DNA from: Owenweeksia sp963758205
GTDB lineage: Bacteria > Bacteroidota > Bacteroidia > Flavobacteriales > Schleiferiaceae
Reading direction: 5' to 3'
Assembly: GCA_963758205.1 (NCBI GenBank)
Contig: CAVWUM010000006.1
Span: 124,001 to 188,000, forward strand
Length of the DNA stretch: 64,000 nt
Positions within the stretch are counted from its first letter, which is position 1; the number at the start of each line of letters is the position of its first letter. Positions 33,401 to 42,400 of this stretch are shown here, piece by piece. The notes under the pieces are model-generated. The model did no database searches and was not told where the DNA came from. It was given only the letters and a program-made list of their open reading frames with translations. The position numbers were made by a program, and so were the translations under genes.

Positions 33401-34801
33401 ATGAAGAAATTTCTCCTTCTTACCGCTTTCCTGTTTTGTTGCTCATATCATTCAAAAGCCACACACCTTATGGGCGGGGAAATTACAGTGCAGGACCTTG
33501 GTAATAGGTCTCACATGATTACGCTCATTGCCTATCGTGACACCGTAGGTATTGCTATGACCCAGTTTGCCACAATAAATTATAATGGACCTAATAATCA
33601 AAGCTTTACCAGTACAGTTCCGTATGATTCGATTATTTCAGGTAACCTCCTCCCTATGTATCCCTATGGTGTTGAAATTTATCTCTTTGTAGATACGATT
33701 ACATTTCCATCTGCCGGTACCTGGAATATTTCATGGATTAACTGTTGCCGCAATGCCGCCATACAAAATCTTAGCAACCCTTTAAGCGAAAGCATGTTGC
33801 TGCAAACCGAGCTGGTTGTAGATACCGCATCTGTAAACTCTACTCCTTTTTTCCTGGTGCCTGCCGCCATCTTTTTACCATTAAATACCCCATGGCAGTA
33901 CAACCCGCTACCATTTGATCCGAATGGTGATTCATTGCATTGGAGCCTTGATGTGCCGCTGGATGACATCAATAAATACTGTGCGGGATATTCAAACCCA
34001 TCTTCGGATCCCAATGACGTTTTCAGGATTGACCCTGTTACAGGCACTATTTCGTGGACAGCCAATACACTGGGCAATTTTGTAGCCTCCATTTTAGTAG
34101 ATCAATACCGAAACGGTGTTTGGGTTGGCGAAATAAGAAGAGATATGCAGTTTATAGTTGTTAATCCCAGCCTGGGATTTCCTTTATGGAATAATCTTAG
34201 TACCCTTCCAAAGGATACCAACAACAACTATTCTTTTGATTTAATGGAGGGCCAGGGCTTTAAGCTCGAAATGATTGCCAGTCATACTTTCAGCAGCCAA
34301 CCAGTATATATGGATGCCTACAGCGAGGTATTTAAAAAACCACAAAGCAATGCAAGTTTTACCACCTCCAATGTACCTCACACTAATAAACTCAAGGGCA
34401 CATTTACATGGCAACCTACCGCTGCCGATGTACGCAAAAATCCCTACCTGGTGGTCTTCAGGGCAAGTGACCGGTTCTTCACAGATGATAAAAGCATTCA
34501 ACTTAAGGTAAACTCAACCATTGGTATACCCGAAATTTCTGATGCCAATAGGTTTAATCTGTACCCTAACCCTGCTGCAGATGTTATGTACCTCGATTTT
34601 TCCGGTTCAGAAAATCAAAATCTAATACTGCATGTATTTACAATGAATGGGCAAAAGGTGATTGAAAATATGAGCCTGAACGCTATAAATGGAAGGAACC
34701 TTTTTGAAATGAATACCTCACAATGGCAGCCCGGCTCCTACCTGATAAAAATAACTGACGCAAACGGTAAAGACCACAACAGGATGGTGATGATAGAATA
34801 A
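33401..34801 (+). CDS. T9SS-exported cell-surface protein with HLMGGEI N-terminus
   Basis: 466 residues. Signal peptide, then mature THLMGGEITV, a start shared by a family of large Bacteroidota surface proteins. Beta-rich domains follow with paired cysteines (WINCCRNAA, about 113-121) and a cadherin- or Ig-like repeat (YNPLPFDPNGDSLHWSL; DPVTGTISWTANTLGNF; VGEIRRDMQFIV). The C-terminal 80 residues (RFNLYPNPAADVMYLDF) are a T9SS type A sorting domain. The next gene is a paralogue. Role probably adhesion or a surface structure; a terminator follows. Confidence 0.78.
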   Translation: MKKFLLLTAFLFCCSYHSKATHLMGGEITVQDLGNRSHMITLIAYRDTVGIAMTQFATINYNGPNNQSFTSTVPYDSIISGNLLPMYPYGVEIYLFVDTITFPSAGTWNISWINCCRNAAIQNLSNPLSESMLLQTELVVDTASVNSTPFFLVPAAIFLPLNTPWQYNPLPFDPNGDSLHWSLDVPLDDINKYCAGYSNPSSDPNDVFRIDPVTGTISWTANTLGNFVASILVDQYRNGVWVGEIRRDMQFIVVNPSLGFPLWNNLSTLPKDTNNNYSFDLMEGQGFKLEMIASHTFSSQPVYMDAYSEVFKKPQSNASFTTSNVPHTNKLKGTFTWQPTAADVRKNPYLVVFRASDRFFTDDKSIQLKVNSTIGIPEISDANRFNLYPNPAADVMYLDFSGSENQNLILHVFTMNGQKVIENMSLNAINGRNLFEMNTSQWQPGSYLIKITDANGKDHNRMVMIE

Positions 34802-34827
34802 GGTCAAAGTCTGTGATTTTTTTGATG

Positions 34828-34863
34828 AAAAGCCCTGAAGCGATTTGCTTTAAGGGCTTTTTT
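34828..34863 (+). terminator. rho-independent terminator
   Basis: AAGCCCT...AGGGCTT stem with an inner AAGC/GCTT pair and TTTTTT after it; 27 nt past the stop of the gene ending at 34801. Confidence 0.8.
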
Positions 34864-34973
34864 GTTGACCAAAGTTCGCAGAATAGAAACAAGCACCCTT
34901 ATACTCAATACGGTGATATTTCTTACAATTTTAAATTCAAATACCTACATTTACCTTTCAATCAAAAAAAATT

Positions 34974-36325
34974 ATGAAAAAGATTACGCTGGGAATATTT
35001 ATAATACTTGCTTTTGCTTTTAACACTAGGGCAAGTCACTTAATGGGTGGAGAGATTGTAGTTAAGGTTGACTCTAGTAACAATGCCTTTTTTACATTAA
35101 CCCTTTACAGGGATGGGAATCCTGGTTCTGCTGGCCTGGGACAAACTACATCACTTCAACTTTCACAAACAGGCATTACCATACCAAACGTTACCCTGCA
35201 AAGAACTTCGCAAACAACATTAGCCTCTTCATATCTTACCGAAAAGCATGTTTATACCAGTTCAATGATGCTTCCAAACAATGGTCAATACACAGCTTCA
35301 TTCAGTTTGTGCTGTAGAAACGGTGCCATAATGAATGGCAACCTGCCAATTCGGGCTTCTATTTGTCCACGGACTTCAGCTCTTACAATATCCAAAATAG
35401 TCATACTCCAGTTTTTCTTAATGATCCAATGGTTACATTTCCATTAGATACGGTTTGGAACTATAATCCACTTCCGTATGATGCGGATGGCGACTCTTTA
35501 TATTGGAAGCTAGATACTCCTATGAGTGCAAGTGCAACAAATATTTCAGCTTACACCACCCCTCCCGGCAATGCAAACGGCCCGCTTACTATGGATTCCC
35601 AAACAGGGCAAATCACCTGGTCGCCATCTCAGGTTGGTAATTATGCCATCTCAATTTTGGTAGAAGAATACCGCAATGGAGTACAGATTGGTGAAATACG
35701 AAGAGATATGCAGCTCATAGTGGTGCCGGATACAGCCTCCATGAATCTTGTAACGCCCTCAGCTCCGCAAACCAATGTAACTACAGGGCAAACTGTAAAT
35801 CTTAGTTTCCAGGTGCAAGGCCCCAATCAGCAGGCAGCGATTGGACTCTCCGCAATAGGTGATCCGTTTGAAATACCCGGTAGCAACGCCAATTTTAGTG
35901 TTTCAGGTACTGGCACCTCTACCCTTACGGGGAATTTCACCTGGACCCCTACTGCAACTGACGGCCGAACAGAACCATACAGAATTGTAGTGAGAGCTAC
36001 CGATGGAAAATTCTCCTATGACTATACCATTCTGCTAACGGTGACAAAAAGTAAAGTTGGTCTGAATGATCTGGCTAATCAAATTGGCTTTAGCGTATAC
36101 CCTAATCCCGGTAACGGACTGTTTACAGTTGAGCTACCAGGCGCAGATGAGCAGAGTTACCTGCTGGAGGTTTTTGATATGCAGGGTAACCTGGTAAAGC
36201 GAATAAACGTGAGAGGTAGTGATTTGGCTAAACAAATTAAGCTTAATGTAGAAAGCGGAAAAGGAACCTACATTTTGCGATTGAACAGCATGAATGAGCA
36301 AACTAAAACGCTTATAGTTAAATAA
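34974..36325 (+). pseudogene. paralogue of the HLMGGEI surface protein, split by a single-base frameshift
   Basis: Frame 1 (from 34974) gives a signal peptide, SHLMGGEIVV and LCCRNGA, then derails at NGNLP. Frame 2 (to 36325) continues with NSGFYLSTDFSSYNIQ, YNPLPYDADGDSLYWKL, VGEIRRDMQLIV, a second Ig-like unit and the T9SS sorting domain (VYPNPGNGLFTVEL). Adding one A to the AA at 35348-35349 makes CCA-AAT-TCG and joins the frames without loss. The full protein is about 450 residues and parallels its neighbour domain by domain. A TACATTTA box about 28 nt before the start resembles a -7 element. Confidence 0.78.
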
Positions 36326-36351
36326 TCTTTAGTGTTTGTTTTTGATTTAAT

Positions 36352-36378
36352 AGGGTCGGCTTGCCGGCCCTTTTTTTT
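36352..36378 (+). terminator. rho-independent terminator
   Basis: GGGTCGGC-TTGCC-GGCCC with eight T following, 27 nt past the stop at 36325. Confidence 0.8.
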
Positions 36379-36470
36379 GCATATAGGGCAAATGCCGTAT
36401 TGATAAATCCTACATTATGTGATTGCTTTGGTGACCCTTTTGTAATGATCGGATCTTTACCTAATTAACC

Positions 36471-36500
36471 AGAAAAGCGGCTTAACGGCCGCTTTTTTTA
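36471..36500. terminator. bidirectional terminator between convergent genes
   Basis: AAAGCGGC-TTAAC-GGCCGCTTT with T7 on the plus strand and TTTT on the minus strand. It lies 8 nt past the alkB stop. Confidence 0.7.
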
Positions 36501-36507
36501 TTGGTTT

Positions 36508-37548
36508 TCAGGAGTATGATCTTACTCTTCTGTTCATTACCATAAACCAAAGTGGAGGTATGGTACTCAACAGCATCATACCCGGGTAACCGGTAGGCAT
36601 TTGAGGGCTTTCTTTATATGAAGCCAGTACCTGGTACTTTTTATGCGGGTGGGCATGGTGATCGCTATGGCGGGATAGTTCAAACAAAAAGATTCTGCCT
36701 AAAATGTGATTGGAGTTCCAGCTATGCACCGGGGTGGTTTTTTCATAACGACTATCTGAAACCTTTTTACGGCTAAGCCCGTAGTGCTCAATGTAATTAA
36801 CGGTTTCCAGCAGCAGTATTCCGAATAGTGCAGCAACAAAAAAACCTATCAGTACAATTCCTCCAAAAAGAAAATAGATGGTTAAGCATATCGCCACTTC
36901 AATCAAGGTAAACTGTATCATTTCATTCCTCAAGCTAAAAGGAGCAATCTTTTTACGTGATAAGCGCTGCGCTTCAATTTGCCAGGCGTGGAGATATGAA
37001 CCAATTATTGACCTTATCCAAAAGGTATAAAGCAACTCATTATAGCGGGCTGAGGCCGGATCTTCCTCGGTTGCTACATTTTTGTGATGACCGTAGTTGT
37101 GTTCAATAAAAAAATGTGGATAGAGCGATGTCATCAACAAAACCTTGGAAAGTCGCTGCTCCGCTTTAGATCTGCGATGTCCGAGCTCATGGGCTACATT
37201 AATACCCAAAACGCCACACATCATCCCCATAGAAATGGTTCTACCCCACCAACTAACTCCAAAGGCCTCCACAGTTTGAATATTAAAGAAATACCAGGTC
37301 AGAAACCCTAACTGAACAGGGACTATCAACCATACTAGCCAATCATAAATATGGTCTGCTTTGGTTAGTTCGGCTTCGGCTGTGCTCAGGTTTTCCTCTC
37401 TGGGCTTAAGCATCAGCTCCAAAAGCGGGATTACTCCAAAACCATAAATAAGTGGGGTAAATGTGCGCCAACCCTCCGCTGTAAAGGAAACTATAACCGC
37501 CAATGGCAGTGTATAGGTGGTAAGGTATTTAAGCGCTCTGAGTTTCAT
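36508..37548 (-). CDS. alkB: alkane 1-monooxygenase (AlkB-family integral-membrane di-iron enzyme)
   Basis: 346 residues from the ATG at 37548, 5 nt after the upstream stop; a longer start at 37572 would overlap that gene. Several membrane helices and the full set of histidine boxes: HELGHRR, EHNYGHHKNVATEEDPA, NYIEHYGL and RHSDHHAHP. These bind the two irons that hydroxylate the terminal carbon of medium-chain alkanes using rubredoxin electrons. No rubredoxin gene is adjacent. It follows a glycosyltransferase gene on the same strand almost without gap; the meaning of that pairing is unclear. A fatty-acid-chain hydroxylase role is an alternative. Confidence 0.9.
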   Translation of the reverse strand: MKLRALKYLTTYTLPLAVIVSFTAEGWRTFTPLIYGFGVIPLLELMLKPREENLSTAEAELTKADHIYDWLVWLIVPVQLGFLTWYFFNIQTVEAFGVSWWGRTISMGMMCGVLGINVAHELGHRRSKAEQRLSKVLLMTSLYPHFFIEHNYGHHKNVATEEDPASARYNELLYTFWIRSIIGSYLHAWQIEAQRLSRKKIAPFSLRNEMIQFTLIEVAICLTIYFLFGGIVLIGFFVAALFGILLLETVNYIEHYGLSRKKVSDSRYEKTTPVHSWNSNHILGRIFLFELSRHSDHHAHPHKKYQVLASYKESPQMPTGYPGMMLLSTIPPLWFMVMNRRVRSYS

Positions 37549-37552
37549 CAAA

Positions 37553-38815
37553 TCAAAAGTACGTAAATGCACTTTCCCTTTCCCGTTTTCGCAATTCGGC
37601 CAGCAATTGTTGTGATGAATCAGCCTTGATATTTAAAAGTACTTCCGAGGCCTTACAAGCTTCTACATTTATAAAGTAGTTATCACGGGCAAAGTGCACC
37701 AGCTTAAGCATTTTAAAACCATCAAGCCAAAAAAAGAAATTGCGCCTGAAGGATTTGGCTGAAGTTGAGCGATGTTTAAGTTCCTTAAGTGGCTTCAGCC
37801 ATGCAAAGCGCTCAAAAGCCTCCTTTATAAATTGAGGCCACTGCCCTGTATTTAGGTTTTCGATGGCATCGATATTATTAAACCAGCTTTTTAATAACTG
37901 AAATATTTCAGGATTATAAACTTCAGAAAAATCCTTTTCCCCCGCTTCCATTTCTAACATCGCCCGGCCTGTGCCAAATGGCACCCGTGTTGAGATTCTT
38001 GGTGATGGATACACGGTGCAAGTGGTAAGGTCATAAAACTCACCCTGTGGAATGAGCTTATGTAGAAAGTAAAAGTCTTCTCCGGCTTTTTTGCGGTTCA
38101 TACCTCCCACCTTAGCATATACCGAAGCACGTGCAGCCATACTGCTACCTATGGTATGAAATGCGTGTGGATAACCTATAAAGCGTAAGGCCTGAATGTA
38201 GTATCTCAACCAGTTTTCATAGTTCGAAATCCTAAACTTAACTTTCTCATCTTTAATTGATTCAATGGGGTGTTCAAAAGCTATGCTTAATCCACTTACA
38301 TTTTTAGATTCAGCTAATAATAATTCCGCCAGGTAGTTGTTGGATACGGTACTATCAGCATCAAAACATACAATAAGTCCATCATGGTCTATTTCTGAAA
38401 AACGCTGTAATGCTATGTCCATTCCAATCTTACGGGCCAGCCCCACACCGGCATGTTTAACCGGAAGGTCAAAAGCTTTTATAACTCTAACCACTACCCC
38501 ATTTTGCAAAACAAAGTTTTGGAATTGCTCGGCCTGCTTTATATGCAAATCCCTCACCCTCTGCTCCTCATTCTCAGAATGATTAAGGACCAGAATAACT
38601 TCCACTGTGAATTCGTCCACCACATTTTTGCCTAAACTTTTTAAAGTTGCTTCCGGAGCTTCATCATAGCTGGGAATAACAACAATAACCTTTACATCAG
38701 CCTGAGGCCCTTCCAAAATGGCGTGCGCAGTGTTTTGAATACCAAATCGAGATTGGTAATGTGTGGCTATGTCCTTAAAGCTTTTCAATTGAGGTGTAAA
38801 TCCTAAGTTTGCCAA
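37553..38815 (-). CDS. GT2-family glycosyltransferase
   Basis: 420 residues. The GT-A fold is visible: VKVIVVIPSYDEAPE (about 40-54), the nucleotide-sugar metal motif VCFDADSTVS (about 148-157) and the acceptor-side MNRKKAGEDFYFLHKL (about 236-251, ED motif). No membrane helices. Transfers a sugar from a nucleotide donor; acceptor unknown. It lies 4 nt upstream of alkB in one transcript and is divergent from miaE with 12 nt between starts. Confidence 0.85.
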   Translation of the reverse strand: MANLGFTPQLKSFKDIATHYQSRFGIQNTAHAILEGPQADVKVIVVIPSYDEAPEATLKSLGKNVVDEFTVEVILVLNHSENEEQRVRDLHIKQAEQFQNFVLQNGVVVRVIKAFDLPVKHAGVGLARKIGMDIALQRFSEIDHDGLIVCFDADSTVSNNYLAELLLAESKNVSGLSIAFEHPIESIKDEKVKFRISNYENWLRYYIQALRFIGYPHAFHTIGSSMAARASVYAKVGGMNRKKAGEDFYFLHKLIPQGEFYDLTTCTVYPSPRISTRVPFGTGRAMLEMEAGEKDFSEVYNPEIFQLLKSWFNNIDAIENLNTGQWPQFIKEAFERFAWLKPLKELKHRSTSAKSFRRNFFFWLDGFKMLKLVHFARDNYFINVEACKASEVLLNIKADSSQQLLAELRKRERESAFTYF

Positions 38816-38827
38816 AAATAGGTATAG

Positions 38828-39415
38828 ATGGAAACCAGCGAACTGCAGCTTAAGGCAACTTCTTCACAAGAGTGGATTGATTGTGTAATTGCCAATTTTA
38901 ATGATTTCCTTAGAGATCATGCGGATTGCGAGCGTAAAGCCTCATCAATGGCTATGAGCTTTGTTGCTAAATATCCTGATAGAACCGAAATTATTCCTCA
39001 GCTCATCCATACCGGTATTGAGGAACTGGATCATTTCAGGCTCGTGTATAAAATTATGGAGAAGCGCGGTATTCAGCTTAATCACTCCATTCCAGAAGAT
39101 CTTTACGTAAAACAGTTGCTGAAGCATTGCCATAGCGATCGCGAGAAGCGCTTCAGAGACCGGTTGATTATTGCCTCCATCGTTGAAAATCGTGGATTTG
39201 AACGTTTTAAGCTGGTAAGCGAAAACATTAAGGATAAGGAAATGGCCGACTTCTACCACATGATTTACGTATCAGAAGCCAAGCACGGTAACCTATTTAC
39301 AGATATGGCCTGTGTATATTTTCCTAAAGATGAAGTATTACAGCGCTGGGAAGAGTTGGCTAAGGCCGAAGCTGAAATTCTGAATGGGCTTGAGATTAAA
39401 GCGGCTTTACACTAG
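38828..39415 (+). CDS. miaE: tRNA-(ms2io6A37) hydroxylase MiaE
   Basis: 195 residues of helical ferritin-like fold with di-iron ligands: DCERKASSMAM (E36 region), EELDHF, ENRGFERF and EAKHGNLF (ExxH). MiaE hydroxylates the isopentenyl group of ms2i6A at position 37 of tRNAs reading U-starting codons. Length matches the family. It is divergent from the glycosyltransferase; its stop lies 3 nt from the convergent alpha-2-macroglobulin gene. Other tRNA-modification genes in the window include mnmE. Confidence 0.9.
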   Translation: METSELQLKATSSQEWIDCVIANFNDFLRDHADCERKASSMAMSFVAKYPDRTEIIPQLIHTGIEELDHFRLVYKIMEKRGIQLNHSIPEDLYVKQLLKHCHSDREKRFRDRLIIASIVENRGFERFKLVSENIKDKEMADFYHMIYVSEAKHGNLFTDMACVYFPKDEVLQRWEELAKAEAEILNGLEIKAALH

Positions 39416-39418
39416 AAT

Positions 39419-42400
39419 TCATTTTACTAAAACTCTTTTTGTTTCATTGTTCCCGTAGAAAACCGGAAAATACATCATTTCAACTTTCACAGGGTCGAGA
39501 ACATAACTACCCTCAAAGCGAGGGTTAAATTCCAACTCAAATTCACTTACACCTTCAGGCAAAGAATTTAAATATAGATTGAGATGATCCATTTTTTCTT
39601 CAATGTGGAATGAATTATATGCACCACGCCTATTAGGAATATAAACGACCCCCGAGGGTTTTGGAACCATTACCATAACGTAATCTGCTTTTTTGGTAGC
39701 ATCAACTTTTACTTTCATAGTCATGGTTTTGCCAGCTGAAATGCTTTCAACCGCCACATCCTTATCCAACCAGGTTGTAGAAATATCGAAATTTTCTTTA
39801 TTGGCCTTTGGGTTACTATCCAAATGCTTATATGAATAGCTGATATATAAAAACTTTTCAGTTTCAATATTCAACTTCAAACTATCCTTGTCAGACTTAA
39901 TCTGCCTTAAGGATTCACCTTCAACAGGAATAGATTTTCCATTAAATTCCACCTTTACCAACCCTTCTGCCTGCTGCTGATTTCCTATTGCCAAAATTCT
40001 TATAGCAGCAGCTTTTTCAATGGTATTTAAGTTATACAGATTAACCTGAGCCAACGCATAATCCTGTAAAGCTTCTACATCTGTTGAACGTCCTTTAATT
40101 TCAAGCCATTCAGCCATTAGGCGCATATTATAAAAACTACCTGTTAAGCTAAATTTACTCTGTTCATCAACATACTTGTTGCCGAGCATATCGGTCTTAA
40201 GAAGCTTATCAATCTCTTTTGAATCATATTTCTGATTTTGTCCTTCTGCAATAATGGCCAGCTTTAATTTTTCGGAAATGGTCAGGGAGTCCATCCTGAT
40301 ATCTCTCATAAAGAATTTGAAGCCTACATTAAGATTTGATTTATAGAGGCAATAAAGCTGCGCAACCCGCCTATTTGGTTTAGTATTTAATAAGCTATTT
40401 TCAAGCGCATCCAAAGAATACTTTAGTCCCGAAACATCAAAACCTGCTGATAAAGCTTGTTGTAAAGCCTCGCAAACATATGTAGTCATGAATATATCTG
40501 TTTGCTGATTCGGCCACCAACCCCAAAGCCCCAAATTGTTTTTCGCTTTTAGTAGTTTGCTGATTATCCTTTCTATCTCTCCACCACCTCTAAACCGTTC
40601 GCCTCGTCTGACCATTATCTGCTGCTGTGCTAATAAGCCCAATAATTTTGAAGCCAACTGCTCATTACACTCATATTCATAGTTATACAAATCCTCAGCT
40701 AGTTTTAGCAATACATCCTGACCACTACTCAATATCGTAATAGTGTAGATTTCTTTATCGAGATTTAAGATTTCTATCAAAGTGTCTTTATCCACTCTAA
40801 TAAAACCTCCTTTACTAAACCCCATTCCACCTTTAATTATGGGAATTGTACGCTCTTCTCCATCCAGGTATCCATCAGGCAATTCCAGCGTATATCTTAA
40901 TGCTATACTATCAGAGTTAGCTACAACAGGTAGTTTATCAATTATTGCATTCTTTACAGGGCGAAGGCTGTCCATAATAGCTGCGCTATTAACCTCAAAA
41001 ATGGATTTCACAACCAGGTTAGTATCTAAGTAGTTAAGCACCTTCCCGATTACCACACAGCTATCACCCAAACGCAAATAAGAAGGTGTTGCCAAACGTG
41101 CTGTGACTTCAGAAAATGACTGTGTGTTTACCTCGGCTTTAAAGTATTTAAAATCTTCTCCTAAACCTATAAAAGTTGTTGTCCAGGCATTTACATCATC
41201 CGGGTATTGAACTGATATTTTAGCCTCACCATTTTCATCAGTGGTGATATTTGGAATAAAAAAGGCATAATCACTAAAGTTGGTGCGTAGGCCCCCTTGA
41301 TAACCTTGCAGCTTGGTAGGTAGGTTTTTTCCTTTGGTGGAGTTATGGAAATACTTGTCATCATCAATTGCATCCATAGGATTGGTGCCGCTTATTATAC
41401 CACCTACAGCATCCCCATACTGAGCAGGAAGACCTCCTGATATTACCTCGTACGATGAGATTGCGGCCATAGGCACATTTACATTACTCCGCATCTTTAC
41501 GCCATTTACAAAATAAACATCATCTGCCTGTACTCCTGGTGCAACAATTAGTGCTGACTCAGAACTAAGTCCTCTAACGGCCAATTCCCTTATCTCTTCG
41601 GCTTGAAAGTACATAGCCGAAGATGATTTATCAATTAAGGCTGCCTCATAAGTAAGCGTTAATTCCTCAATAACAAAAGGATCTCCCGATAGTCTGATAT
41701 TCAACTCGAGTGTGTCCTCAGTGCTATCAAAAGTTACCTGGTTTTGGTTGTTAGATACAAAACCTATTAATGAAGCCCCTACATCATACCTTCCCTCTGA
41801 TGGTAATGAAACCACATAAGTCCCATCCAGTTTTGAAACACCCATTGCGATGAGTTTTCCATTGGATTTGACTAAAATATTGGCAAAAGGTAAAGCCTCA
41901 CTACTGTGATGATTGATAATCTTTCCCTTTAAATATAATGTGTTCTCCGTTACTCCCGGGTTCGTTTTCTCATCTGTTGAGGATAGTCTATTCTTAATAT
42001 ATCTGTTCCTTTCAAAAAGAAAGCTTTCAAGAAAAATATAAGTGGTACTCTTTTCTGCGATTTTCAATGAATCCAATACAAGCACAGTATTATGAGCGGT
42101 ATAGGCCTGAAGACGGTAATTTCCAACAGGCCAGAGACTTCTATAATTAGGCTTTCCAAAAAATAATGAGTCTTTTTCGTAATGATATAGCTGGTAGTAT
42201 ATAAACGAGCTGTCCGTATTATTCCATAGATACATCGTTCCTTGGGCCTCGCCTCTATTTTCATCGGGTAAGTTTTCTATATACAGGGGTTTATTGTTAT
42301 TTATCACAAAAGGAACTTTTGGCAACAACACCTGCCCTGGCCCCTGTCCACTTATGGTAGCAGGTAAAAATGATCTGCTATATTCAATGATAGTATCAGA

